Shown: positions 21,849-31,439, counted from the first letter of the stretch. The stretch: DNA of 64,000 bases from Spiractinospora alimapuensis (GCF_018437505.1 NZ_CP072467.1:2294001-2358000), one strand, 5' to 3'. Numbers and translations are program-made. Notes: a model not told the origin generated them from the sequence alone.

Positions 21849-22185
21849 ACGCGAACGCCGGCAGCGCGTCCCCCCGGATCGCGTGACGAACGAGGTTCAT
21901 GAGCAGTCGTTACGTGCCCGCAACGAACCATTGTCCAATTACGTCCCCTCTGTCGTGTTGACCAGCACAGTCGCTGAGGGTGCCGGGCCGGTGGTGGTGC
22001 TCGGCGGGCGGGGTTCTGTCGGATCCGTGATCCGTCGGTTACGTCGTGGAAGCATCGTGCCGGGTCAGAGCGTTATGACTGGCGCCCCCCGCAGGAAAGG
22101 GACCGTCGGGCGTGGATACGATGACCTGCCCTGGTGAGACTGGGGCACGGGCGACCCGTTGCCCCCGTGAGCGGATCGGAGCACG
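21849..22185. other. Intergenic region with no recognisable feature
   Basis: The 337 bp after the propeller remnant contain no supportable reading frame, RNA gene or strong hairpin. Only the ribosome-binding site of the HAD gene (GGAG near 22177) is recognisable. Confidence 0.6.
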
Positions 22186-22962
22186 ATGGGTGGCCTTGTA
22201 GTTGACCTGGATGGCACTGTCTACCTCGGGGAGTCGCTGATACCAGGAGTCGACGAGGCCCTGGGTCGGTTGCGTGCGGCGGGGTTCGGGGTCGTGTTCG
22301 CGACGAACAAGTCCGTCGCCCGGCCCAAGGACTACGTCGACAAGCTGACTCACCTGGGCGTGCGGGCCACCGAGGACGACCTGGTCACCGTGAACGCCGT
22401 CCTGGCCGACCACCTGGCGGAGCGTCTGTCCCCCACGGACCGCGTCCTGGCGGTTGGGGAGGCACCCCTGTTCGAGGCACTCGCCGCGGCGGGACTCCAC
22501 ACCACGACCGACTGGTCCGAGGCGGCCGCCGTCGCCATGGGGTGGGACCGGTCCTTCGACTACGCCACCCTGGACGCGGTGTTCCAGGCGGCGCGGCGCG
22601 GCGCCTACGTGGCCGCCACCAACCCTGACGTGACCTGCCCCGTGGAGCACGGCGAGGTCCCTGACTGCGGGATGCAGATCGCGGCGCTGGAGGCGGGGCT
22701 CGGCCGGCCGATCGACATCGTCGTCGGCAAGCCCGCGGCGACCATGGCACGGGCCGCCACCAGCCGGTTGGGACTGCCTCCCGAGCACTGCTGGATGATC
22801 GGGGACCGCGTCAGCACTGACATGCGGATGGCGCACGAGGCGGGGATGCGCTCCGCCCTCGTCCTCACCGGGGTCACCACCCGGGACCAGGCCGTGGAGA
22901 GCCGGTGGGAGCCGGACCTGGTGTGTGAGTCGCTGGTGGAGTTCGCCGACCGGTTCGCGTGA
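22186..22962 (+). CDS. HAD-IIA family phosphatase (NagD-like)
   Basis: This 258-residue hydrolase has motif I VVDLDGTVYLG with the nucleophile and acid Asp residues, motif II FATNKS, the Lys of motif III in VVGKPAATM, and motif IV MIGDRVSTDMRMA. The C2-type cap between motifs II and III places it in subfamily IIA, with NagD nucleotide phosphatases and phosphoglycolate/p-nitrophenyl phosphatases. Substrate cannot be assigned. GGAG lies 6 nt before the ATG. It stands alone between the propeller remnant and the convergent ABC operon. Confidence 0.9.
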   Translation: MGGLVVDLDGTVYLGESLIPGVDEALGRLRAAGFGVVFATNKSVARPKDYVDKLTHLGVRATEDDLVTVNAVLADHLAERLSPTDRVLAVGEAPLFEALAAAGLHTTTDWSEAAAVAMGWDRSFDYATLDAVFQAARRGAYVAATNPDVTCPVEHGEVPDCGMQIAALEAGLGRPIDIVVGKPAATMARAATSRLGLPPEHCWMIGDRVSTDMRMAHEAGMRSALVLTGVTTRDQAVESRWEPDLVCESLVEFADRFA

Positions 22963-23034
22963 GCGGCCAGGACGACGACGGGACCAGCCGGAGCGCCGAC
23001 TGATCCCGTACCGCGGTGGCGGGTGAGGCTGGGC

Positions 23035-23952
23035 TCAGTCGAGACCGACGGACTCCAGCCAGTCGGCGGCCACCGCGTCGGGGTCGTCGTGGTCGATGCT
23101 GACCCGCTCGTTGAGCGCCGTCAGATCCTCCGTGGTCAGCTGCGCCGAGACCTCGTTCAGGGTCTCCCGCACGGTGTCGTCGACACTGTCCGCGTTCACG
23201 AGCGGTGTCACGTTCTGCGACCCGAACAGGTTCTCCGGGTCGTCCAGCACCACGAAGTCGTTGATGGTGATGGCGGGATCGGTGGTGAAGAGGTTCGCGA
23301 CCTGCACGTCATTCTCCGTGAGCGCCTGCGGGATGATCGCCGTCTCCAACGCCGAGAACTCACCGAAGGTGAGCCCGTAGGTCGCCTCCAGCCCGGGCAC
23401 CCCCTGGGGCCGCGACTCGAACTCGGCCGGGCCGCCCAGCGTGTAGTCCTCGGCGAGGGGCTCCAAATCCGGGATCGCCGTCAACCCCTCCTCGTCGGCG
23501 GTGTCGGCGCGCACGGTCAGAGAGTCCTTGTTCTCCGCCGGTGAGGAGTCGAGGATCTCCAGCTCGTCGGGCAGGAGTTCCTCGACCTCGGCGTTGGTCT
23601 CCTCGGTGTCGCCGGCCTCGGCCTCGGAGTCGAGGTGGAAGAGGATGCCGCCGTTGTACTCAGGGAACACCGAGAGCTCCCCCGACGTGATCTGGTCGAA
23701 GTAGACCTCTCGGCTGCCGATGTCGAACCGGGTGTCCACCTCGACCCCGGCGGCCTCCAGCGCCTGGGCGTAGATGTTGCCCAGCAGGGTGCTCTCCGGG
23801 AAGTCGGAGGATCCGACCACCACCTGGTCTCCGTCGCCGGCGGGCTCCCCGTCCTCCTCGAACGGATCCTCACCACCACATGCGGATATGAGGGCCAGGG
23901 ACGCCGCTCCCGCGGCGACCGCGCCCAGCCTTGGTGCGGGGTTCGTACGCAC
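23035..23952 (-). CDS. Osmoprotectant ABC transporter substrate-binding lipoprotein
   Basis: This 305-residue protein has a lipoprotein signal ending LALISACGG and a type II periplasmic-binding domain of the OpuAC/OpuCC class (VVVGSSDFPESTLLGNIYAQ near the N-terminus, FPEYNGG, and a C-terminal LTTEDLTALNERV). It is likely to bind glycine betaine, choline, carnitine or a similar quaternary amine at the outer face of the membrane. The GTG at 23952 has AGGAG upstream. It is the last gene of a four-gene operon (ATPase, two permeases, binding protein). Confidence 0.9.
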   Translation of the reverse strand: MRTNPAPRLGAVAAGAASLALISACGGEDPFEEDGEPAGDGDQVVVGSSDFPESTLLGNIYAQALEAAGVEVDTRFDIGSREVYFDQITSGELSVFPEYNGGILFHLDSEAEAGDTEETNAEVEELLPDELEILDSSPAENKDSLTVRADTADEEGLTAIPDLEPLAEDYTLGGPAEFESRPQGVPGLEATYGLTFGEFSALETAIIPQALTENDVQVANLFTTDPAITINDFVVLDDPENLFGSQNVTPLVNADSVDDTVRETLNEVSAQLTTEDLTALNERVSIDHDDPDAVAADWLESVGLD

Positions 23953-24007
23953 GTTGTTTCTCCTCTTGCTCGACGATGAGTGGGCGGCACCCCCCATTGG
24001 GGCCGCG

Positions 24008-24688
24008 TCAGGTTCCGGAGGGCTGTCGGACTCGGAGGCCGGGCGCGACGAGGGTGCGCCGGGCGATCGCCGACGCCGCGATCACGACCATGGCGAGCGC
24101 GACCACGAGAATGGATCCGGCGATCACCATGTCGAACTCGCGGCGTGCCTGGCCGTCCACGATGAACCGGCCGAGGCCGCCGATCCCGACGTAGGCGGCG
24201 ATGGTCGCGGTGGAGACCACCTGAATGGCCGCGGTACGCACCCCGAGCAGGACGAGCGGCAGCGCGACCGGGAGCTCCAGACGAAACAGGACCTCCCAGC
24301 CCCGCATCCCCATCCCGACCGCCGCGTCCCTCAGCCGGGGTTCGACGCCGCGCACCCCCTCGTAGGTGTTGACGAGGATCGGGGGCACCGCGAGCGCGAC
24401 CAGCGCCACCATGACGGGCACCAGACCGATTCCCGCGAGCAGGACCACGAGGAAGAGGACACCCATCGTGGGCAGGGCCCGAGCGAAGTTGGCGGCGCTG
24501 GCCGCGGTGAAACCACCTCGCCCGGTGTGCCCGGTGACCAGCCCGACCGGAACGGCGATCAGCGCGGCGAGGAACAGGGCGAGGCCTGAGTACCCGGCGT
24601 GCTCCGCCAGGCGGACGGGGACGCCGGAGGGGCCGGTCCAGTGTTCGGGCTGACTGAACCAGTCGATCGAGATCTGGACGAAGTTCAC
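24008..24688 (-). CDS. Osmoprotectant ABC transporter permease
   Basis: The 226-residue permease has about five or six membrane helices and the cytoplasmic coupling loop RLRDAAVGMGMRGWEVLFRL in which the EAA-like segment contacts the ATPase. Its GTG start overlaps the stop of the upstream permease (GTGA). It pairs with the permease at 24685-25380, as in OpuC/ProU-like systems that use two different permeases. Confidence 0.9.
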   Translation of the reverse strand: MNFVQISIDWFSQPEHWTGPSGVPVRLAEHAGYSGLALFLAALIAVPVGLVTGHTGRGGFTAASAANFARALPTMGVLFLVVLLAGIGLVPVMVALVALAVPPILVNTYEGVRGVEPRLRDAAVGMGMRGWEVLFRLELPVALPLVLLGVRTAAIQVVSTATIAAYVGIGGLGRFIVDGQARREFDMVIAGSILVVALAMVVIAASAIARRTLVAPGLRVRQPSGT

Positions 24689-25380
24689 GCCGCGTCCTCC
24701 TCACGCGTCCGGACACCGGGGGTGGGGGTGTCCCGCGCCCAGGGGGTGAGCCAGCGCTGCAGCAGCACCAGCAACGCGTCGACCACGAACGCCAGCACGA
24801 CGGTCAGCGTGATCCCCACGATGATCGGGGTCGGGAACTGGCGCCGGAACCCGTCGGTGAGGATGAGCTGGCCGAGGCCGCCGAGGCCGACCAACGCCGC
24901 GACGCTCACCATGCTGATCGTCGCGACCGCCGCGACGCGCAGGCCGGCGATGAGGACGGGGACGGCGACGGGGAGCTCCACCGTCAGCAACCGGCGCAGC
25001 GGACCATAGCCCATCGCCGTCGCGGCGCGGCGGACGTGGTCGGGAACCTGGTTGAGTCCGTCCACGACGTTGGGGACGAGGATCGCCAGGGAGTACAAGG
25101 CCAGGGGGATGATCGCGGTCCACAGGCTGAAGCCCGTGTAGGGAAGCAGCAGGAAGAACAGGGCCAGTGACGGCACCGCGTACACGACGTTGACCGAGGT
25201 CAACACCGGCGGATAGAGGCGTGGCCAGCGGGCGGAGGCGATGCCCAGCAGCAGCGCCACGACCAGGCCGATCGCCAACGGAATCAGCGACAGTTGCAGG
25301 TGTTCGATGAGGCTCGCCAGGACTTTGGTGTCCCAGTTGCGCGCGATCCAGTCCCAGCGGATCAGTGGCCCGTCACCCAT
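24685..25380 (-). CDS. Osmoprotectant ABC transporter permease
   Basis: This 231-residue membrane protein has the OpuCB-type arrangement and the coupling loop VRRAATAMGYGPLRRLLTVE. The ATG at 25380 lies within the end of the ATPase gene (8-nt overlap, ATGGGTGA), which fixes the start and shows coupling; the open frame further upstream overlaps the ATPase and has no homology. Confidence 0.9.
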   Translation of the reverse strand: MGDGPLIRWDWIARNWDTKVLASLIEHLQLSLIPLAIGLVVALLLGIASARWPRLYPPVLTSVNVVYAVPSLALFFLLLPYTGFSLWTAIIPLALYSLAILVPNVVDGLNQVPDHVRRAATAMGYGPLRRLLTVELPVAVPVLIAGLRVAAVATISMVSVAALVGLGGLGQLILTDGFRRQFPTPIIVGITLTVVLAFVVDALLVLLQRWLTPWARDTPTPGVRTREEDAA

Positions 25381-26554
25381 GGGTAGTGCCGCCGCCCTCC
25401 TGGTGTGACTCGGTATCGGGCGCCACGAGGGTCTTGTCGGCGGAGTTCCCGACCGACCAGATGGCCGATCCGAGGTCGGCCTGGGCGACGATCCCGACAA
25501 CTCGCTCCTGCGCGTCCACGCCGACCGCGCGCCCCGCCGGGGACAGCACCGCGGAATCGAGCGCCGCCCGCAGGGAGTCGGTCTCCACGTGGAAGATGTG
25601 ACCGTAGCTCTCCAACGGGAGCTCGCCGACGGGGCGGATGCCACTCTCGACGGCGAGGGTCTCGGCGCTCACCCATCCCAATGGCCGACGCTCGTCGTCC
25701 ACGACGAGCAGCCACGGCTCGCCGGCGTCACTCAACCGTCGCGCCGCCGCGACGTCGGAGTCGGCGGTGACGACCGCGCGGCTGTCCAGGTCCAGGTCCC
25801 GCGCCGCGAAGAAGGACAGGCGACGGACGCCACGGTCGTAGCCGACGAACCGCTCCACGAACTCGTCCCGCGGGCTGGCGAGCAGGTGCACGGGTGAGTC
25901 GACCTGCGCGAGCACCCCACCGGGACGAAAGACGGCGATCTGGTCCCCGATGCGCACGGCTTCGTCGATGTCATGGGTCACGAACACGATGGTCTTGTGC
26001 AGCTCGTTCTGCAGGCGCAGCAGCTCCTCCTGCAGACTCGCCCGCACGACGGGGTCGACCGCGCTGAACGGCTCGTCCATCAGCAGCACGGGCGGGTCGG
26101 CGGCGAGCGCGCGGGCGACACCCACTCGTTGCTGCTGTCCGCCGGAGAGCTGGTGCGGGTACCGCCGGGCGAGGTCGGGGCTCAGTCCGACGAGTTCCAT
26201 CAACTCCTGGGCGCGGCTCCGAGCCTGTCGGCGCGGGGTTCCCAGCAGCAGGGGGACCGTGGCGACGTTGTCGAGGATCGTTCGGTGAGGGAAGAGGCCA
26301 GCCTGTTGGATCACGTATCCGATGGAGCGGCGCAGCACCGGAGGGTCCTGGGACCTGACGTCGACCCCGTCGATGGTGATGGAACCCGAGGTCGGCTCCA
26401 CCATACGGTTGATCATTCGTAGGGTGGTGGTCTTCCCGCAGCCGGAGGGTCCGACCAAGACGGTCGTGCGGCCGCTCGGGATTTCCAAGTCAAGGTCGGA
26501 GACCGCGATCGCGCCTCCGGGATACCGCTTCGTCACGTCGGCGAAGCTGATCAT
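25373..26554 (-). CDS. Osmoprotectant ABC transporter ATPase with CBS domains
   Basis: The 393-residue ATPase has Walker A GPSGCGKTT, Q-loop VIQQAGLFPHRT, signature LSGGQQQRV, Walker B LLMDEP and switch His in FVTHDIDEA. The C-terminal 120 residues hold two CBS-like repeats (VTADSDVAAARRLSDAG; HIFHVETDSLRAALDS and following), which in OpuA-type transporters sense ionic strength or cyclic di-AMP. It is first in the operon, with the permeases and binding protein downstream, so transport is probably gated by osmotic state. Confidence 0.92.
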   Translation of the reverse strand: MISFADVTKRYPGGAIAVSDLDLEIPSGRTTVLVGPSGCGKTTTLRMINRMVEPTSGSITIDGVDVRSQDPPVLRRSIGYVIQQAGLFPHRTILDNVATVPLLLGTPRRQARSRAQELMELVGLSPDLARRYPHQLSGGQQQRVGVARALAADPPVLLMDEPFSAVDPVVRASLQEELLRLQNELHKTIVFVTHDIDEAVRIGDQIAVFRPGGVLAQVDSPVHLLASPRDEFVERFVGYDRGVRRLSFFAARDLDLDSRAVVTADSDVAAARRLSDAGEPWLLVVDDERRPLGWVSAETLAVESGIRPVGELPLESYGHIFHVETDSLRAALDSAVLSPAGRAVGVDAQERVVGIVAQADLGSAIWSVGNSADKTLVAPDTESHQEGGGTTHG

Positions 26555-26788
26555 GATGTGTCCTCAATGCTCCACGTGCCACCGGCGTGCGCTCACACCA
26601 CGGTGAGGACGCCGTGGTGGCGGCCCCGCCGCGGAGAGGCCGCGAGTCATACATACTTTCGACATCGGGCTACCGTAGTCCGGTGCTCAGGGCACCGCAA
26701 GCACAAATGGGGCGTTTCGGGCCGCACGATCGAAGGTTGTGACCTGACCGGTGTTGGGATGCCATGGGTGGATGTCGGGGGGTTGGAG

Positions 26789-27448
26789 TCAGTTCCCGTG
26801 CGCGATGAAGGCCGGAAGCCCGTCGAGACCGTCAAGAATGACATCGGCGAGCTTCGCCTCCGGCTGTTCGCTGTGGAGGTAGCCGAACGGGCCACGCCGT
26901 AGCAGCACCGTTCGCATACCCGCAGCCTTACCCGGAATCACGTCGTTGTCGAGTCGATCCCCCACATAGAGGATCTCTTCGGACGTGACACCCGCCACGT
27001 CCCGGACGCGCTCGAAGAACCGAGGATCCGGTTTCTCGACACCCCAGTCCTCGGACACGTGGATCGAGTCGACGGGCAGGCGCATCGCGGCGAGGGCGGG
27101 ACCGGCCTCGCTCGGCTGGTTGCCCGCGATGATCAGGGACAGCCCCTGGGCGCGCAGCGCGTCCAGGGTGGGCCGGACGTCGGGATAGAGGTCGTCGGAA
27201 TCGAAGCCCGTCGTCAGGGAATCGGGTTCGTCCCTGCGCCACGCGGCGATCTCGACGTCCAGGCGTTCGACGTCGGGACGCACCAGCCGGATCGCGTCCG
27301 TGGGCGAGCCACCGTTGTGCAGCACAGCGCCGAGCGTGCCGAGGAACGACAACCGTGGGACGCCCAACCGCTCCGCCCACCGCTGGAAGATTCGGCTCTC
27401 GTCGATGAGCGTCTCACCGACGTCGAACACCACGCTGCGAATGGCCAC
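26789..27448 (-). CDS. HAD-superfamily hydrolase
   Basis: This 219-residue protein has motif I VVFDVGETLIDE, in which the second motif Asp is replaced by Glu (D-x-G-E-T), motif II IIAGNQ, motif III Lys in GVEKPDPRFF, and motif IV YVGDRLDNDVI. The helical cap is inserted after motif I (type C1). Substrate is unknown. The D-to-E change is found in some HAD subgroups and does not by itself imply inactivity. The start is GTG 27448. A sequence identical over 13 nt to part of the PadR-operon promoter lies upstream. Confidence 0.85.
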   Translation of the reverse strand: MAIRSVVFDVGETLIDESRIFQRWAERLGVPRLSFLGTLGAVLHNGGSPTDAIRLVRPDVERLDVEIAAWRRDEPDSLTTGFDSDDLYPDVRPTLDALRAQGLSLIIAGNQPSEAGPALAAMRLPVDSIHVSEDWGVEKPDPRFFERVRDVAGVTSEEILYVGDRLDNDVIPGKAAGMRTVLLRRGPFGYLHSEQPEAKLADVILDGLDGLPAFIAHGN

Positions 27449-27476
27449 ATCACAAGACGCTACCAGGGGGACAATT

Positions 27477-27487
27477 CACGACATATC
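27477..27487. promoter_or_regulatory. CACGACATATC element upstream of HAD hydrolase
   Basis: This element is about 30 bp upstream of the GTG at 27448. The surrounding 13 nt TTCACGACATATC also occur at 47348-47360 in front of the DUF4097/PadR operon, where a related palindrome follows. Confidence 0.45.
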
Positions 27488-27552
27488 ACCTGCCCAGGTC
27501 CTCGTCGCCACCGCCAGAGGGCCACCCTCCCGGACGACGCGGGACATCAACC

Positions 27553-28281
27553 CTAACCCCGGGGCGGCCGCAGGACGGCGAACGGGTCGGTGATCTCCAG
27601 TTCGCGGGCACGGAACCGGAAGAGCGCCGCGGGACGACCACCGGAGCGCCCGGAGGGCACCGTACGGCCAAGCTCCTCGATCTGACCACGGCGCAGCAAC
27701 ACCCGGCGGAGGTTGGTCACACCCACGTCGTGCCCGAGCGCGAGCCGGTAGTAGTGCGACAGCTCAGTCATGGTGAACTCCGACGGCGCGAGCGCGAAGC
27801 CGAGGTTGGTGTAGGAGAGTTTGGACCGGAGCCGCCGGCACCCGGAGGCGACCAGCGCGTCGTGGTCATACGCCATCGGCGGCAGCTCCGCGGCGGGATG
27901 CCAGCGCGTGTCCTCGGGGATCACCGGGTCGACGTCGGCGGGGACGAGGCCGAGATACCCGGTGGCCAGGACCCGCGCGTCGGGACTGCGGCCGGGGTCG
28001 CCACGCGTCTCCAACTGCTCCAGGTGCGACAGGTCGCGTACGTCGACCTTCTGCGCCAACTGCCGCCGCACCGACTCCCCGAGTCCCTCGTTCGGACCCA
28101 GACGGCCGCCGGGCAACGCCCAATATCCGTCGAACGGCGCCCGACCGCGACGCCACAGCAGAACGGCCAGTTCACCGGCGCGGACCTGTAACACCACCGC
28201 GAGCACCTCGTGTGCGCAGGCCTCTGGTGCCGCGTTCACTGCCCCGTGCTCCGACGTGTCCAACGGTGCCGTGCCTCCCAT
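27553..28281 (-). CDS. NrtR-like regulator: degenerate Nudix domain plus winged helix
   Basis: The 242-residue protein has a Nudix domain (GYWALPGGRLGPNEGLGESV) followed by a winged-helix-like C-terminal domain ending in FRARELEITDPFAVLRPP. In the Nudix box the catalytic R-E-U-x-E-E core reads R-Q-L-A-Q-K, so all three metal-binding glutamates are lost. This pattern of sensor Nudix plus winged helix matches NrtR-type regulators, which bind ADP-ribose or related ligands and control NAD genes; no NAD gene lies nearby. The ATG at 28281 abuts a short palindrome that could be its own operator. It could still be a weak hydrolase, but the lost residues argue against that. Confidence 0.75.
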   Translation of the reverse strand: MGGTAPLDTSEHGAVNAAPEACAHEVLAVVLQVRAGELAVLLWRRGRAPFDGYWALPGGRLGPNEGLGESVRRQLAQKVDVRDLSHLEQLETRGDPGRSPDARVLATGYLGLVPADVDPVIPEDTRWHPAAELPPMAYDHDALVASGCRRLRSKLSYTNLGFALAPSEFTMTELSHYYRLALGHDVGVTNLRRVLLRRGQIEELGRTVPSGRSGGRPAALFRFRARELEITDPFAVLRPPRG

Positions 28282-28596
28282 CGATACGTCCGTATGCCCC
28301 CATGCTAGGCTCACTCGGAATTTGCGTCTCAAGAACTCAAACCGGACCGCCCGTCCTCTCGGGGCTCGGGACGCGACGCCCCCCCCCGGGCGACGCCCGC
28401 GTGCCACGACTGAGCACCCCGACCCATCGGCGACTCGGTGATTCAGCCCGCGACGTCACCACGGAGAGTCAGGGGACAACCCCGCCACAGGGCTATTACC
28501 TTGTGGTCTGTTTTCTGCGAGAATTGTCCGCAGTCAATTCCCGCCTCGTCACTCCCCGTGGACACGACAGGCGCGTTCTCCCCTTGAGGATCCGGC
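28282..28596. promoter_or_regulatory. Divergent promoter region with ATACG-TC-CGTAT palindrome
   Basis: This 315-bp gap separates the Nudix regulator from the sigma-like gene. A 5-2-5 inverted repeat (28284-28295) lies directly beside the Nudix start codon, where a bound regulator would block its own translation or transcription. A run of nine C occurs near 28380. I see no gene here. Confidence 0.45.
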
Positions 28597-30046
28597 ATGA
28601 GCGGACAACGGCGGCCCATCGCCATCGCGCGGGAAGCCGGCGCCGACCTCTACGCTCAGTTGCGTCAGGGTCACGGAGCCTCCGCGTGCTACGACGCCGC
28701 GGCAGCTCCGTTGTACCAGTACTGCTGGGCGTTGGTCGGTCCGGGCCACATCAGGGAACGCCGGCACGGCGATCCCGAGCTCAGCGGTGCCAGCGCCGCG
28801 ATCAGCGAGGCGTTCCTTACCGCGGCCAGCGAGATCCGCAGGCTCAGTGACCCCGGAGACTTCCCCGCGTGGCTGTTCGCACTGGCCCGCGCCGCCTGCC
28901 AGCGTCAGGGGTTCGCGACGATCAGCCCCTACGCCGGGCTGGCGACGGTCCCCGACGAGCGACCGATCATCCAGGCCCTCACCCAGCTACCACCCAGCCA
29001 GCGTGAGCTACTGGAGCTGGCGCTGCGCCACGGACTCACCCCCGCCCAACGGGGACGCGTGGTGGGACTGGACGCGGAGATGGCCGGGGAACTCACCCAC
29101 ACCGCCGTGCGACGCGCCGCGGACCTGTTCCGTGCGCCCGACACCACCCGTGTTCCCGACGCCACCGACATGGGCGACTTCATGGCGTCGGTGCCGCCGC
29201 CACAGCCCCCCGCGCGAGCTGCGCGGACTGGTCCTCGCGGCGTGCGGGGACCCGGATCGCGTCGCGGCGTGGAGCGCACAGGCTCGCTCCCTGTTCCCTC
29301 TGGGCACCGACGGGTTCCCCCGCCACCGCGACGGCGGCCCTGCCCCGACCCCCGCGGCCGAGCCCCAGACCGCGCCCCCTCCCGTGGACGACGCTCCGCG
29401 GGCGGACCTGCGCACCGAACGCCTGACGACCGACGACGTCCCCGCGCGGACCAGGACGGAACAGCTCGCCGAGATCGCCCCGGAGGGGAACTCCGACGAT
29501 TCGGAGCCACGCCGTGGCAAGTGGTTCGTGCCCGCCTTGGCGGGAGTCCTCACCATCCTCGCGGCGGCCGGCATCTGGGGCGCGGCCACCGTCCTCACCG
29601 ACGCACCCCCGGCGGGCATCGAGGCGGGTGAGGCCAACGGTCCGGACCTGAGCCCGTCGCCGTCGGAGTCCGGCGCCGCCACCACGCCCCCCGTCGAGGG
29701 CGCACCCGACGCCACGCCCGTCGAGGGACCTTCCGGCCCCACCGACGAGTCGCGAGGAGCACACGCCGAGGACACACTCGCCGGGGACCCCGACGGTGAC
29801 GCGGCCCCGGGCGAAGGTGCGCCCCACCAGGGAGAGGACACCGACCCAGCCCCGGAGGCATTCCCGACCGAGGCTCCCCCCACCGAGGACGAACCCGAAC
29901 TCGGCGTCCACGAGCGGCGCAACCCGCCCGCCCCACCCGAGGACGAGGAAGGCGGCGGAGGGCTCCTCACCGACCTGTGGGACGGCATCCGCGACATCAT
30001 CGGTGGCAACCGCCACGACGCGACGAACACACCCCCACCCGAGTAG
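28597..30046 (+). CDS. Sigma-70-like protein with transmembrane, Pro/Glu-rich tail; frameshifted
   Basis: Residues 1-200 resemble an ECF sigma factor: a region 2-like segment (AISEAFLTAASEIRRL, DFPAWLFALARAACQ) and a region 4-like helix-turn-helix (LPPSQRELLELALRHGL). The frame then breaks at a C6 run at 29206-29211. Removing one C joins it to the +1 frame, which continues ELRGLVLAACGDPDRVAAW, one membrane helix (about 29521-29590) and about 150 external, acidic, Pro-rich residues ending at 30046. Together they would make 482 residues. The break may be a true mutation, a homopolymer sequencing error or productive slippage. The unjoined first frame runs on to 29631 with Arg/Pro-rich nonsense. 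Confidence 0.75.
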
Positions 30047-30582
30047 CAACGCCCGACCACACACACCAGGTACGACGGGTTGGCGCAGCCCGTCCGTCGC
30101 GGCCCTCGACGAACTCCCCCCATGCGGAAACGCGATGGGAGACCGTGGGTGGTGACCAGCCCCGCGAGTCGCGGTCGACGTGGCTCCGCAGTAGGAAGCC
30201 GGCGACCCCGATCGGCTTTGGCGGAGGGGGCTACGAGGAGTGGGGAGCCACGACGTGGAAGGTCAGGCGAAGTTCGGCGGCCGCCCTGTTCGCCCCGCGA
30301 GGCCTGGCCCCGACCGTCCCGTCCCATGTGGGTGATGGCGAGCGAAGGGTGGACGGCGGCGTACGGCGACGCCCACCGGTCGGGGCCCAGGCTTCGGCTC
30401 ACACGGCGATCCGTGACGGGCACCCTGGCTGGCGGCTGGAAAGGATCGACGCAGGCGAATGTCGTCCCGTCGGGCACGAGCATCCCCCTCTCCGCGCGGA
30501 GCGGTGGTGGGGACGGCGGCCGTGCGGCACCAATGTTGGGGGTCGCGAGCCGGAGGCGCCGGAGCGGCGTTCCCCGTCCGGG
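30047..30582. other. Intergenic region with no recognisable gene
   Basis: The 536 bp between the frameshifted sigma-like gene and the convergent TetR gene contain several open frames, but none has domain similarity or a convincing start. I see no RNA gene or strong terminator. Confidence 0.55.
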
Positions 30583-31194
30583 TTACGGGGTGGGGCGGAG
30601 GAGGCGGGCGGCGGCGACTTCCAGGCGGTCCTGGGACTCGGTGAGGTCGCGGCGGCCCTTGAGGACCTCGAGGACTTCGAAGATCCAGACGCTGACGAGG
30701 GCGTCGAGGGCGACGTACTCGGCCGATGTCGCTTCGGTGGGTTCTGGACGCTGCGGGGCGTCGGGGTAGGCGACCCGCCACAGCATGCTGGTCAGACGCA
30801 TCCCCAGATCCGCGGTCACCTCGGAGAAGACCAGGGAACGTACGAGGGCGTCGGCGAGCTCGGGTTCTCGGACGAGGCCCCGGGAGGCGCGCATCAACAG
30901 GTCGGTGGCACGACCCGCCGGGGTGTCGGAGGTCGGCGGGCGGCGGACGATGCTGCTCTCCAGGACGTCCAGCTCTTCGGTGACGACCGCGGCGACGAGA
31001 TCCATCTTGGACGGAAAGTAGCGGTAGAGGGTGCCTAGGGCGACCCCGGCCCGCTCCGCCACGGAGCGCATCTGCATCGCTTCCACGCCGCCACGCAGGG
31101 CCAACGCCGCCGCCGTCTGCACAATGCGCTTACGACGTTGGTTCTGGTTGTGGGCCCGAAGCCCGAGTGTCGAACGCACTGGCGCGGTACTCAC
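30583..31194 (-). CDS. TetR-family regulator (KstR-like N-terminus)
   Basis: The 203-residue protein has an N-terminal helix-turn-helix (QMRSVAERAGVALGTLYRYF, then PSKMDLVAAV) very like that of KstR-type TetR regulators of lipid and steroid catabolism, and a less conserved ligand domain. The GTG at 31194 has GAGGAGG upstream; an in-frame ATG at 31230 adds 12 residues. It is divergent from a truncated acyl-CoA-synthetase-like gene, its probable target. No KstR-type AAC-N2-GTT operator is visible between them, so the ligand and site may differ. Confidence 0.85.
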   Translation of the reverse strand: MSTAPVRSTLGLRAHNQNQRRKRIVQTAAALALRGGVEAMQMRSVAERAGVALGTLYRYFPSKMDLVAAVVTEELDVLESSIVRRPPTSDTPAGRATDLLMRASRGLVREPELADALVRSLVFSEVTADLGMRLTSMLWRVAYPDAPQRPEPTEATSAEYVALDALVSVWIFEVLEVLKGRRDLTESQDRLEVAAARLLRPTP

Positions 31195-31439
31195 CGGTCG
31201 CTGCCTCCTCGACTCCAGTGCCAGCCTCATCAGCTCATCCCACGGTATCGGACCACCCAGAGTGACAACTGTCTGCCAGAACCCGACATAGCTCCCAAAT
31301 ATCGGACAGGCATGGCACTAGACTGGAATAGCTCCCTTTCGAGATCATTCCCGGTGTCCTCACCTTGTGCGGAGGCGAAATCCCCTGGGCGAGGACACGA
31401 CCGCGTGATCCAGCCGGACCGATAACTCCTGGAGTCGAC

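Noticed and set aside
30080-31038. Overlapping open frames in the gap after the sigma-like gene
   Set aside because: No ribosome-binding site or domain, and they run antisense into the TetR gene.
31195-31439. KstR operator between the TetR and AMP-binding genes
   Set aside because: The conserved AAC-N2-GTT core is absent.
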